DNA of 64,000 bases from Lentinus brumalis (lineage: Eukaryota > Basidiomycota > Agaricomycetes > Polyporales > Polyporaceae), in contig MARA01000026.1 of NCBI GenBank assembly GCA_001792895.1, forward strand, positions 124,001 through 188,000, given 5' to 3'. A model generated the notes under the pieces. It did no database searches. It saw only the letters and a program-made list of their open reading frames with translations, and was not told where the DNA came from. Positions 23,580 to 36,034 of this stretch are shown piece by piece. Both the position numbers and the translations under genes were made by a program. Position 1 is the first letter of the stretch, and the number at the start of each line of letters is the position of its first letter.

Positions 23580-24059
23580 TCATGCAGCCTGCTTAGCCAG
23601 GTGGGCTTGATATTGTGCGGGGGTGAGTGTTTTCTGTCATTCCCACATCAGCGAAAGCCACGACGCGCGCAGGGAGCGGTTTGAAGCAATCGCGGAGCGT
23701 AGATGTTGTCATACCTGGGAGAATGCATGCATCTGCGCGATTTGCTCCTTCAAGACTTCGTTGACTGTATCGTTTGTCGTCAGCGTCCTCCGCGATGTTG
23801 TTGGATCCAGAGGCAGCCACTCACTGAAGCGGTGTCTGGCCAGCGTGTTCTTGCCCTCGAATGCCTAGCAATCATATCATCACGCGTACGCTCATCTCCG
23901 CGGTCCAGGCCACCCATCGGTGAGTCCAAGCCTTACCTCACTCACAACGAAAACCGCATAGTTCTCTCCGCATCCGTTCGATGTGTCCTCAATCTCCAGG
24001 TGTGCTACGGGAATAGCTGCTCTGATTGCAGCCTCAAGGTCCGCAGCGGAAATCGGCAT
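23580..24059 (-). CDS. BolA-like protein (Fra2/Bol2 type)
   Basis: Minus strand, four short exons: 23937-24059, 23825-23864, 23715-23764, 23580-23633; 88 aa. Each exon is too short to stand out as an open frame, but the splice sites are good and phases fit. The protein starts MPISAADLEAAIRAAIP, then has HLEIEDTSNGCGENYAVFVV, then FEGKNTLARHRFINEVL, and ends with HAFSQKTLTPAQYQ, which is the BolA fold from end to end. The conserved Cys in NGCG and the His in ARHR are the residues BolA proteins use with monothiol glutaredoxins to hold a 2Fe-2S cluster. In yeast, Fra2 with Grx3/Grx4 reports cytosolic iron-sulphur status to iron regulators. No mitochondrial leader is seen, so a cytosolic role is likely. 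Confidence 0.9.
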
Positions 24060-25500
24060 CGTATGCGGCTAGAAGTTTAGAGACAGAGGATGGAGGAGAC
24101 TCGAGAGGATGGGGGTCGGTCAGCCAACCGTAATCTGATAAGATGACGCACGATATCTTATCTTATCCGGTCTTGAACTGGTCCCGAGGAATGCGATGCT
24201 GGAAGAGTTGAAGCTTTCCCCAGCTACATATCGGTGAGTAAAAGACTCAAATCGTCGAACTGCACACTCTCATGCTCAGCTGTTAGGGGATCATGTGGCG
24301 TGGCAAAAGGATCGCCTGCCCTCCTGTAGCATTCGACCGCCTTTGTTCACGATGAACGCTACTATTCCCAAGGAATGGTTAGTCTCGACCAAGAACCCTC
24401 CACAAGTGGAGGTGTTTGATTTGAACCTAAAGGAATGGTAGCGGCACTCTACCTGATGCTCATGGCCGAACGTGCTTCTGAACGAAACTCTCAACTCACG
24501 CACGACTTCCGGGAATAGTTCTACCTGGGCCAATCGGCCGAGAAGCCTGGTAATGACGTCCACACGTGGTTCCCATGCCTGTTCGTCTGCGCACATCTAC
24601 GTGTTGCGAGCTACGATTCCGCTCGCCAGCTTATACGGTCTGTTTGCACGACCTCGGCTGCTCCATGCTTCTTCTTACACCCTTCAGGAGCAGTACTGCC
24701 TGCGACGCCGTAAATTTGGGGTATTGCGATAATTTGCGAGTGGGAACTGTAGAAGCATGTGTGCGAAAGAAGTTCCGCTTGGATAAATATCCAGCCTCTG
24801 CACTCATATGTCTCATGCAGGTGGCCTCCACTTGGCTTCGAAGTCCGGTTTCGCTTCAGACGAATTAAACGGGCGGCCTTTGAGTCGCGCACATGCTTGT
24901 GTTTGAGACATGTCGTATACTTACTGTTCAGTGTTCGGCGAGAACGAAGTATCTCCCTCTAGCTATCACTTCAGTGTCCCGGATATGTATCTTTGTCCAT
25001 AGCAACACCAGGTCAAGACTCAACATGAGTACTTATTGAAGTTACCCAGTGCGACACCGGATTGTGGTTATCCGGATCTTATCTAATCTATTCATCTCTC
25101 GGCTACTTCGCGCAAACTCAGTGAACTGGTGCTGATCATGAGAGTTCCGCTTCACTCTCAAGGTCTCAGGTTCGGAACTCTGGGGTAGATAGGTATGAAA
25201 CTCATGGAACGTGCGTATACATGAGCCTGACTGAATCCCTCCTCGACTGCGGTCGGCCTACAGCAGTACTTACGTGGCAGCCAGCTAGCGATCAATCTGT
25301 CGTTTACAGTGGAAGGCCCGGTATACGCTCCCCCTGTAGCGAACTCGCCACGATTATCTACAAGGAAGCGGCTCGTATTCCATAAAGACGCAAAATGCCC
25401 ACTTTCGCAGGTGAGCGGCAATCTGCGCAGAGCCTCAACATACTCACACGCAACCATCGCGAACTCTAACTGTTACTCTCCCACCAACTACCACCGTGCC
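24060..25500. other. Intergenic with small unassigned frames
   Basis: Minus-strand frames at 24291-24596 (starting MCADEQAWEPRVDVITRLLG) and 24631-24831 have a plausible amino-acid makeup but no family I can name and no convincing splice joins between them. A plus frame opening at 25309 runs into the next gene and is probably its 5' leader. No other signal seen. Confidence 0.4.
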
Positions 25501-27222
25501 ATGCTAGAGCTACGCAGCAAGGCTGCCAAGATGGCTGATGCCACAGGATCGAAGATTGTCAACACGAAGGACCGCATGAAGAGCCAGCCGAGCAAGAACA
25601 TCAACTGGGACGCGGACATCAGGTCCAAGCCTCCTCCGCCTCCGAAACCGCCGAAGCCGCTTCCTCCGCCGTCGCGGACGTCGTCTGCGAGCAGCGCCTC
25701 TACGGTCGCCACCTCTCAGGCAGAGAGAACGAAGCCTCCCGTGCCCGTGCGGCGGGCTGGGTCGTCTGCCAGCGCTGCACCGTCCTTAGGCCGATCGGTC
25801 AGCCAAGCGAGCCATAGCAGCAGCACATCCCTCAATGCGCCCCTGGGCCCTCCTCCAACCGTCCGCCGCGAAACGCGCCCCGATTCGGTCTCTCCTCCGC
25901 CGGCGTATCCGAGCAGCTCGTCGTTGCCGCGAATCCAAGAGCCACATGCTGAGGAGGACGCCGATATCGACCGCATCGACTGGGCGAACCTGTCTCCGGA
26001 AGACAAGCAGATATTCTTCAGTTGGCTCGACGAGTTCTTTGCTCGGTACCTGCATGTGCCTGTCCCCCCTCGCACGGCTGCGGACACTGTGCAGCACGTC
26101 AAAGTTCCCCCCGGGGGACGCACTCCTTCGCCTATGACGGGTCCTGTAAGCCTTGTGCATCCGTAGAGATGCGTTCCGATAGCTGACTACTATCGACAGC
26201 CTCAGATACAGAGGACCTCTCGTCCGAAGACACCTCCTCGCCCGGCGTTCGGGAGCCCGTCACCCGGCGATTCTGCCGCCTTCACCATGTCCTACCCACC
26301 TCCCACAGAGCACGGCTCCGCCGGCGCTGACCTTGCGCGCTACTTTTCCCCGCACACACACTGGCCATCAGCCTGGTATACCGACGGAGACAGGATGGCC
26401 CCGCCACTCAAGGGCAACGGTCACATGGCGTATGCAGGCGGATGGGAGTCTAACGGCACCACCCAGACCATCTCAGGCGGGGTCCTGTTCTCCGACCTCA
26501 GCATGTGCTGGTACTCCGTCTCATGGCCGCAGACAGCACCTCCGTCCCACGACGCCAACGACAGCCGTACCGTTCACCGCAGTGCGCGGTATCTCCCGCG
26601 CCCGTCGCCTTGGTCTCGCGAGCAGCTCGTCGACGCGCACGAGACATATGGAGAGACGGTCGCAGGGTTTGCGGAGAGCTTCGAGGACGGGGGCCAGCCA
26701 TGTGCCCGGGGCGAGTGCTGGGACCTCGCGAACGAGGCGCTGAAGTACTTCGAGCAGTACGACTACGTGCCGAAGCCCGTGCCGAGTGTTTCGCGCACGC
26801 ACGGACACCTCATCTACGAGGGCAAGGCGTCGGAGAAGGGCAAGACGCAGATGGGCCGCTGGCGCGGGGGCGACGACCGCGTCCGCCGCGGAGATATCGT
26901 CGAATGGCGGAGTGCGCGGGTCGGAACAGGACCGCTGTCGTGGGCGATGCTGGGCAATCCGGACCACACGGCTGTCATCGTGAGCGACATGGTGCCGAAG
27001 ACGAGCGTGGCGGACGGGATGGCGGTGCGGCCGGCGGAGATGGGCACGCTGGAGGTCATCGAGCAGAGTCTAGGTAAGCCGCCGAAGCGGGCGCGGTACG
27101 ACCTCTCCCAGTTCCAGGAGGGAGAGGTGTGGATCTACCGCCCTGTGGGTTTGGAGGCGTATGTAGGCACACTCCTTGGAGCGAAGTGTCCTGAAGGCGT
27201 GAACGCGTTGAGCGTAGTATGA
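25501..27222 (+). CDS. AIM3/BBC1-type protein with cysteine-proteinase-fold C-terminus
   Basis: Two exons, 25501-26145 and 26200-27222; 555 aa. Start set at ATG 25501, the first residues (LRSKAAKMADATGSKIVNTKDR) being a short amphipathic helix; an in-frame ATG at 25309 is possible but would add an unlikely leader. Residues 40-240 are proline/serine-rich with PPPPPKPPKPLPPPS, typical SH3-binding sequence of actin-patch proteins. A helix LSPEDKQIFFSWLDEFF precedes the C-terminal domain, which has a Cys in ARGECWDLANEAL (about residue 386) and a His in GNPDHTAVIV (about 470), as in papain/NlpC-like folds and the BBC1/AIM3 C-terminal domain. Yeast relatives work at cortical actin patches. No SH3 domain is encoded here. 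Whether the Cys-His pair is catalytic is unknown. Confidence 0.8.
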
Positions 27223-27552
27223 TGATGTTTGGATGTCAATTGAATACAATGGAATAGCTTATAGGACACTCTCGACGCTATGCGACGTGGTTTGGCTGGA
27301 ACTCTTCTCCGAGTACGGTGATCAAGGTTAGGAGAAGAACTCACCGCTACATAGCGTTGCATGCTCCGAATGCTCGAGGTTTGGGTCGACATTGCGAGAG
27401 GTCCGGCGTCCGGACCGGAGGAGAAAAGGCGGCACGTGCTCCGATCCTCTGGACTGCAATTTGGAAGTTGCAGCAGCACTGCAGGTCTTCCGCTTCCTCC
27501 TCGTACCTCCTCGCGTCCTCCTTTGCCTTCGGGTGTCTCAATCATCATCAAA
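27223..27552. other. Short intergenic region
   Basis: Between the AIM3-like gene and DIM1. Presumably 3' sequence of the former and the DIM1 promoter; no coding signal seen. Confidence 0.5.
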
Positions 27553-28812
<1,260 letters not shown>

Positions 28813-29135
28813 GAGCTGTGCGGCTACTCGCCATCGATGTACTATCAACCTTGTAGGCTATGTCAGTCTTCATCTACTTCACCCTGGTCGAACGACAGCA
28901 GCATCTTGCAGTTGTGACGCAGGAGCAAGAGCGTATGTTGCCGTTTGGAAAACAATATTACCCTCTCCGCCACCTCGGCAAGCGCCGAAGCGAAGCCGCC
29001 CAAGGAGTGGTTCTCCACAATTGTTCTCCAACAACTCCATTTCGAATTGATAGTCGTGGCGGGGCGGGCTTTTACCTGATGGAGACTTGACGTCAACGTC
29101 GTCAGCTACGGTAGGCTGCGGTACCACGGCAGACA
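28813..29135. other. Intergenic region upstream of the SMP gene
   Basis: No gene seen. The 3' end leads into a TATA box at 29136. Confidence 0.5.
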
Positions 29136-29143
29136 TATATAAA
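29136..29143 (+). promoter_or_regulatory. TATA box of the SMP-repeat gene
   Basis: TATATAAA lies 95 bp upstream of the start codon at 29238, followed by a C/A-rich leader ending ACCCAACATG. A consensus TATA box suggests regulated or strong expression. Confidence 0.6.
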
Positions 29144-29237
29144 GGCCCAGATATGTTGAGGCCGTTTCCTCCCAATCCTCTACTGTATCAACGACCTCAC
29201 GACTTTCAACGACTAACCACCTCTGTCCTTACCCAAC

Positions 29238-30159
29238 ATGTCATCTGTCAACGCTGCTCACATCTCCGCCGCTGCCCACCTGGACGCTGAGCACGTGAAG
29301 CAGGAGCGTATCGACCTCAATTCCATTGGCGAGGGTGAATCGCGTTTGGTCCATCGTCGTGGCTTGCAGTTACTGATGCTCTATGTTTTTGTCCGCAGCT
29401 GAGGCTCGCAAGCTCATGTCGGATGAGCACAAGGCTCTTGGCTACCGCCCGCCTCCTGGTTCCCTCGCTTCTGAGGCGCAGGCTGCCGCTGCGAAGCACC
29501 CTGATGCCTCTGCTGGTGTAGACAAGGCGACCCTGGCTCGTGCCGCGCTCGCAGATGCCACGAAAATAGCCTCTGGTGGTAACGCTGGACAGCTGGACCT
29601 TCAGAACGTCGGCCTGGGTGTGTATAATCGCATTTTCACAAGACACGGCAATTGCTGACAGACCTTTGCAGATGAAGCTCGCAAGCTCATGTCTGAGGAG
29701 CATCGTGCACTTGGCTATCGTCCACCGCCCGGTTCCCTCGCCGCGACCGCCCAGTCCGAGGCAGCGAAGCATCCTGATGCCTCGACGGGTGCCGACCCTG
29801 CAACGCTGGCGCAAGCTGCGCTGGAGGATGCGAAGAGGATCGAGGCTGAGCGCAATGGCGCACAACTAAACCTCACCACCATCACCGCTCCCGAGGCCCG
29901 TGCCCTGCAGTCCGAAGAGCACAAGACACTCGGCCACCGCCCTCCTCCGGGTTCGGCCGCCGCCCAGGCGCAGAGCGTCGTCGACTCGCGTGCGCAGGTC
30001 CCGGTGACGAAGGAGCTTGCGGCGGAGCTCGAGTCGCAGGAGCACAAGGCGCGCGGTCATCTGCCGGAAAGCGGTACGATTGCCCCGGTCGCGCAGAGTC
30101 TTGCAGACAAGAACGCGCGGGATGGCGGGGAGAGGAAGCTTGGCGATGTTGGCTTGTGA
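29238..30159 (+). CDS. SMP-domain (seed maturation/LEA-like) repeat protein, copy 1
   Basis: Three exons: 29238-29334, 29399-29617, 29672-30159; 267 aa. After a short start (MSSVNAAHISAAAHLDAEHV) the protein consists of four similar modules. The core of each reads like LMSEEHRALGYRPPPGS followed by AAxAQSxAAKHP; later modules are more divergent (QSEEHKTLGHRPPPGS, ESQEHKARGHLPESGT). This resembles the SMP domain named from plant seed maturation proteins, which also occurs in fungi. The composition is Ala/Glu/Lys-rich and hydrophilic, with no signal or membrane segment. A stress-protective role like LEA proteins is a guess from composition. A second protein with the same modules is at 36035-37642. 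Confidence 0.78.
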
Positions 30160-30763
30160 GGCTGGCTTCGAGGTTGCCGTGCTAGAGAACGATCCATCCA
30201 TTGTATCATAGTCATAGCATTCGGTCCTGCTGACGCCAATGTATCATAGCTGCAATGTTCCTGTCCTACCACATTTGTGAGCGTAAATGTTTCAACTCTT
30301 AGACGTACGAATCGGCTCTGAGCTTGCGCATCCCTCACCATTCGCAGGTCGTGTCACCGTGCAAATCTCAGGCATCTACGCTCCGAGGAGTAGTAATATT
30401 CCACCACTTACTTACTCGCAGTCTCGCACTCGTGCGTGCTGGAATAGAAGTTGTTTCAAGTTGGCCCGTAATGCGTACGTATAGACTTGAGGGTCACAGT
30501 CGTCCCCCCGATCCTGCGAGAGCTTCGTATCATGTACATCACTGCTACTTTCTTCCGCACCTCCTTTTCAACGCTACACCTCCTTTTCAACGCTATAGAG
30601 GTACAAGTCTGTCGCTAGGGCCCCCGGAAAAATGCGCAGCGCAAACGCAGCGTTGCGCAGCGTCGCGCCGTGCGCTGTCGCTAGGGGCCTCGATTCTTGT
30701 GAACTCCCGGCGCTTCTACCCAAAGCCTCCTTCCTTCTCGTCCATCACGACCATCGAGGAATC
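30160..30763. other. Intergenic, no gene recognised
   Basis: No coding signal. A short direct duplication (ACCTCCTTTTCAACGCTA appearing twice, near 30559 and 30577) is visible. Confidence 0.5.
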
Positions 30764-32559
30764 ATGTCCATCCAGGTGCGTTCTGAGTCTACGCAATGTC
30801 CTTCACCTAGGCTGAGTCTGGCTACTAATATCGCGCACATAGTCAAGTACTATTGCGCGGCCTCTGGATGCCCGCCTCTTGAACGTGGACGTCCTTGCCA
30901 GTGTCTTCGATGAACTGGAATGGGATGAATACCCAGTAGAATCTCGTGCTACTTGTGCTCGTGCGGCGCGCGTTTGCCACTCGTTCGCGTCCGTCGCACT
31001 TCCAAAAGTGTGGAGATGGCTGCCCGACTTCGTCCCGCTATGGATCCTCCTCCTTCATGACCATGTGCCTGCGGTGACGCCTTCGAAATTGGAGTTATTC
31101 TCTGATGCAAGGAATCAACTTATCAGTAATGTAAGTACTGGATTCTAGCCATGTGTGCCGTACTGACTACTCCTTGTATCAGGTCAAGGATAACAAGCTC
31201 TACCAGGATGCATCGCGTTGGGGACGTTTCCTGCGTTATGCGTCTTACGTTCAACGACTGGATAGGGTGTTCTTCATGATCGGGGAGATCGACTTGCTGC
31301 GCTCGGTCATCGCGCACAACGACCACTGTACATTCTTGCCGGGATTGAGACGCCTAGCGTGGATGCAAATTGCAGACAGCGGGACCACTATGGCTTCGCT
31401 ATCCTCCACTTCCCTTGTCGAGTTACACCTACACACCGGGCGCATGGCTTCCAGCGAGGAGCTCATGGCACTTCTGCCGTCTCGAATTCTTACCCTGCGG
31501 AAGCTGGTGTTCATATCGGTCTACAACGCCTGGGACGGCATCACCCTCGTCAAATTGTTGACAGGCATGAAGCACTTGCAATCGCTACGACTCGACTCGA
31601 ATTATCGACTTCTGCACTACAGTCTACTCCGACAGCTCTTCGCATCGCTTCCCCTCGAGCACCTCTACTTCTACATCGCTAATTTCAATGATCTCACTCG
31701 TCCATGTCTCATATCCGCCCCACACTTGCGATTCTTGGAGTGTAAAGGCGCTATGGCGGATATGGTGGCCTTGCTCCCTCATCTTCAAACTCCATCCCTC
31801 ACTACGTTCAAGTTTGAGAGCCTGTTCAAGGAGACGTCGGGTCACGTCTTGTCCATGTGCACGATACTGAGTCAGCGGCCTTTCTCAGACACGCTGAAGG
31901 GCATATCACTGGCCTTGCGACTGCCATTTGGGCCACCGTTTACTCTCCAGGTCGTCGATTTACTTCAAAATCTCCTCTACCCCATCCTGTCGATGTCGTG
32001 TCTCGAAAGCCTGTCGTTCGTCTATCCACGGCGGGTCACAAGACCTATCACAATAACGGATGAAGATATCGCTACGATCGCACGAGCTCTTCCGAACCTC
32101 AAGTGCCTCGAGGTCATAGTATATGCTTCCGAGCCGGTGGTATCAGACCACTGGGTCGAAACCGATCAGTCCACCCCGTCGCCTCCCCCTCCACTTCTTT
32201 CGGTCGCATCCCTCGTTCATCTCGCGCAGTATAGTCCGCATCTGGAAGAGCTGCACCTGCAAGCTCTCAGAATTGACTTGGAGGCCGTCCCCGTCCCTAC
32301 GTCGCCACCTACGCAGTCTCATCCGCTACAACTGCTCACGCTCCGCGACCCGGACTTCGAGAAACACGTCGACGACATGACTGGTTTTCTGCAGTTCCTC
32401 GACCGTCTGTTTCCGAACCTTCAGTCTACCGGTCAGCGACATGCGGTTCCGAGGAGCTTGCAGCCCCAAGAGCAATCGTACTTGTACGATTCGGATTGTC
32501 CGATAACATGGGGACGTTGCGGTGCTGCGGGGCGGAGGAACATCTTTCTACGCTCGTAG
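30764..32559 (+). CDS. F-box-like/LRR-type protein (subfamily A, intact)
   Basis: Three exons: 30764-30775 (12 nt, MSIQ), 30843-31130, 31183-32559; 558 aa. The second exon holds an F-box-like stretch ending CARAARVCHSFASVALPKVW. The third is an irregular leucine-rich region with motifs such as RFLRYASYVQRLD, SLSSTSLVELHL and SLVHLAQYSPHLEELHL. These proteins typically pair with Skp1 to choose targets for ubiquitination. It is the intact relative of the frameshifted gene at 6245-7968 and guides its reading. The tiny first exon is supported by the acceptor after GCGCACATAG and by frame; without it there is no ATG at the right place. Confidence 0.85.
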
Positions 32560-32809
32560 ATCTTCCTGGGACAGAAGATAAGTATGCGGATTGGGATTCT
32601 GGCAGCGTGCGTAGGATATAAATACTTATAGATATCAGTCCCTCGCAATGGCCACCGGTTGAGGTTGGTGTTCTACGTAGTGAAGAAGCCTTGGTTTGTG
32701 GGTTTCGCTGGATGGTAAGTATGTGATGCAATGTGGTACAGATCTGTTCGAGCGCGAGCCTAACACCCCGCTCACTTGCTGATGATCAGCAGCTGTTTAG
32801 TTGAACGCC

Positions 32810-33000
32810 GAGCGCTTCGACTGAGCAAGTTGTTCCTTCCGCTCCACCACGACCACCGTCGACTTGTGCACGAAGCTTCTTGACGCAGGTACGCCGCGAG
32901 ACGTATTCGCACAATTCTCTTGTCTTAGGCCTCCTCGAAATGAGATCGACTGCTAACATTGCGCATATAGTCATGGAAGCCAGGCTGGGTTGCGTGTCGC
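32810..33000 (+). pseudogene. Possible remnant of an F-box-like subfamily A gene 5' end
   Basis: About 250 bp downstream of the intact F-box-like gene, a stretch resembles that gene's own 5' end: CCACCACGACCACCGTCGA compares with the leader sequence, and CTAACATTGCGCATATAGTC compares with the end of its first intron. No usable reading frame follows. It looks like the stub of a tandem copy. Similarity is modest and judged by eye. Confidence 0.35.
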
Positions 33001-33594
33001 TCAGCCATTAGCCGAGCGTGGTCTGGCTGTGCCGTACAATGTCCTCTGATTGTGCATATCGTGACTTCGGACCATGGGCTTTGGGCACTGTTGCATAATG
33101 GAAGGTGAGTTGTGAACTCACCTCACTTGCTCTGATCCCCGGTGTCGCTCCAAGAGGCATATCACCGGACGGACCTTTCCGAATTTCAACCACCTGTGCT
33201 TCTACTGCACAGTGAGCGCGACAGGGGGTTGATCATTCCACCACTGTAGATACGCTGGACGGTCCTTCCACTGCTCCAGAACGGTGTCTCCTGACCGGTC
33301 CTGCACGTCAATCTCACGAATGGCCAGCATGGACGTGAGATGCAGCTCTATTGATCTGACGTCCGGCGGCACATCACAATGGCAGTGTTCCTTCCGACCT
33401 AGTCTCTTCTGTGCGTATCTCGCGAATGTGATTATGGAGTAGCCCGACCTTTAAACGGTGCAGCGGCTTCGCAGGAAGCGAGGCTTCAGCTTCAACGCCT
33501 TTCACGTCGTGCCGCGGCACATCTTCACATCCCGCTCCTTTCCCTCCTCCTCGTCCTCCGCCCTCTTCTCGACGCCAGCCTGACATTGGGCAAC
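33001..33594. other. Intergenic, no gene recognised
   Basis: No coding signal; pyrimidine-rich toward the 3' end, probably the promoter and leader of the DUF6534 gene. Confidence 0.5.
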
Positions 33595-35492
33595 ATGTCG
33601 GAGATTCTTGAAGAGAATCCCGCTGAGGCCTTCTTCGGTGGCCTCCTGGTTGAGGTCTTCATCGCTTGTATGTGAGTAACCCAGTTTGGCTTTCCCATGT
33701 TGTCCTTGACTTGACAAGTTGACGTGCCTCGTGAAGCCTGTTTGGCATCACGACTTTGCAGACCTTCATCTACTTCCAGACGTACCCGAATGACTCACGC
33801 TTGTTCAAGCTCTTCGTATGTCCTCACTGCTTCAACGATCCGTCTTGTGCTCACTCCCCGTGAATGGTCCAGGTGGCCGTTACTTGGTGCGTTTATTGCA
33901 GCCAAGGTTCGGCGTAGCTGCTGACGCCCACGCGTGCAGGATTTTGGAGGTCGTGCACACAGCCTTCTGCATACAGTTCTGCTATGCGTACATCATCCAC
34001 GGTTTCGCAGACTTCACGGGATTGAATAATATCAACTGGTATGTCTTCAAGCTCCCTCGCAATGGGCCACCTTCTCAGACTATGTTCCATCACAGGGGTG
34101 TCGGCGTAAGTGCCGCTTGCATTGACGAGGTCGATGGGAGGTGTCACTCATCGGCTTGCCCCAATATGTAGATCACGGTTTTCACGGAAGTGATTCTGTC
34201 CGCTCTCGTGCAACTGTGAGCATTTTCTACGGTTCTACGAGTCCTTGAGTAGCTGACGGTGTGTTAGCTTCTACGTGAGACGAGTATGGATCAGTGAGTA
34301 TCGCTGCTGTCTTGCGAGAACGTCTTGCATCTAACTCCACCTGCATAGTGAGTGACAAGTCGAAGATCCTCACTGGTGTTATCGTGAATATCTCATCCCG
34401 CGTTTTGTTCCGCACTGCCTGACGAGGAACATCCAGCTGTTCTTCACGATCAGCCGAGTCGCCTTCGGTATTGGGTCGACCATCCTCAGGTATGTGTCGA
34501 TGACACCGTGTCGTCTTTTCATCATGCTTACGGGACTCCCGTAGCTACCGATTCCCTCACTGGCTGTTATTCAGATCTAAGACCGCGGCGACGGTACGTC
34601 CCCCACGACCCCCTAGGCATGACGCACTCTGACCGTGGTTTGGCAGGTAACCGTCTCCGGTGGCTTGGGCGCTGCAGCCCTCGTGGACGTTATGGTGGCG
34701 CTCACGCTCTCTTTTTACCTGTCTCGCGGACGCTCGGACTACCACAGGTACGCTTATTCATCCCTGTCATTGTTCTCTGGACGGCCTGTTGACTGTTGCG
34801 GGGTTTAGGCAGTCTAACAGCCGTGTCAATCGTATAATGTTGTACGCTGTCAACTCTGGCGCGATCACCGCGTACGTACGATCTTTGGGTGCAAAGTTAC
34901 TCTTGCTGACGAGCCTGGGCTTCAGCACGGCATCCATTCTCTCCGTCATTCTGGTAAGTCGACACTCTGCTTTCCTGTCGTCGCCGAGCACTCAGGTGTC
35001 ACGCACCGTAGTACGCTACGCAGAAGCAGAGTCTCGTCTTCCTCGGCTTGGTTGAGATCCAGGGCAAGCGTGAGTTTCTACAATCGTATTTCAGCTAGCA
35101 GTTGCTGAACTTTTCGAAGTTTACGCCAACTCGTTCCTTGGAAGCTTGAATGCTCGGTCGCACATACGCAATCAGGTGAACTCTGCAGCTCAGGGCCCTT
35201 CCTTCGAGTCGTATAGCAACAGCGGATTCCGTTCCGTCGCACCCGCAGTGGTAAGACCTTCAAGCCCCACTTGTATCAATGCTTAACGCCGAAATCATAC
35301 TCTAGCCGAAGGTCGAGGTATACCGCCAGACCGTCGTCACGAACGACATCGGCATGCGCGTGTTACAGCAGGAGATCGATGACGTGAGCCCAGCAGCTCG
35401 GGATGTTCGACACAGCTTACTGACTTCGAGTCTCGCGCTGTCCACTACAGATTTACGACGTCAAGACGATCAGGGGCGGGGAGCTAGTTTAG
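33595..35492 (+). CDS. DUF6534-family seven-helix membrane protein
   Basis: Seventeen exons giving 322 aa: 33595-33671, 33737-33815, 33873-33886, 33940-34038, 34096-34105, 34172-34215, 34268-34293, 34349-34383, 34437-34489, 34575-34593, 34647-34747, 34809-34871, 34914-34953, 35012-35069, 35120-35250, 35306-35383, 35451-35492. Lengths sum to whole codons. Hydrophobic helices include AFFGGLLVEVFIACILFG, a segment around ILEVVHTAFCIQFCYAYII, TVFTEVILSALVQLFYVRR, and VDVMVALTLSFYLSRGRS. The family signatures are RVNRIMLYAVNSGAITA and YANSFLGSLNARS. DUF6534 proteins are abundant in Agaricomycetes and have no known function. Exons 3 and 5 are 14 and 10 nt, among the smallest in the window. Exon count relative to length is extreme, about one exon per 19 residues. 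Confidence 0.85.
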
Positions 35493-36034
35493 GTTTCGAC
35501 ACTGTCTATCTTTATTGCTTCCAGATATACTTATTGAGACTTGAGATATCCAAGACGCCTCAATCGAACTCGATGACTCTGATTCGCGACTGGACGGAAG
35601 CTGCCACACGCACAGCGCGCGGCTCACTGAACGACCGTACGGCGGACACCGACTCGACTCAACCGACGCCAGGTGCGAGTGTGACCGGGACGCGCAGCAG
35701 CACGTGAATGTGACGACTGGCGTTTTGGGGTGGGGGCGGGGCCACTGTGACGCGGTGCGCCACCAGTCCTGATCGGGTACGGTCGCGGTTGCTCATGGGC
35801 TCGGTGAGGGCGCCTGGTTTGCTCCACTGTTTCTGGCCGCGTCGCAGTGCGCCACCTCAGCCCAGCCACATAAGCCATGGTCTCATCGCTCCTCTCCCCC
35901 AGCTCATCCTCATCCCTCTTCCCCCGCGATAAGGCTTCCGCTAGTCGTATCTGTGCTCGACCTCTCCTCTCATCACCAGTCCGGAACCTCATCCACAGCA
36001 CGACGACGACGAAGAGAACAGCGCCAGCGACGAG
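35493..36034. other. Intergenic, no gene recognised
   Basis: GC-rich region between the DUF6534 gene and the second SMP gene. No coding signal seen. Confidence 0.5.
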
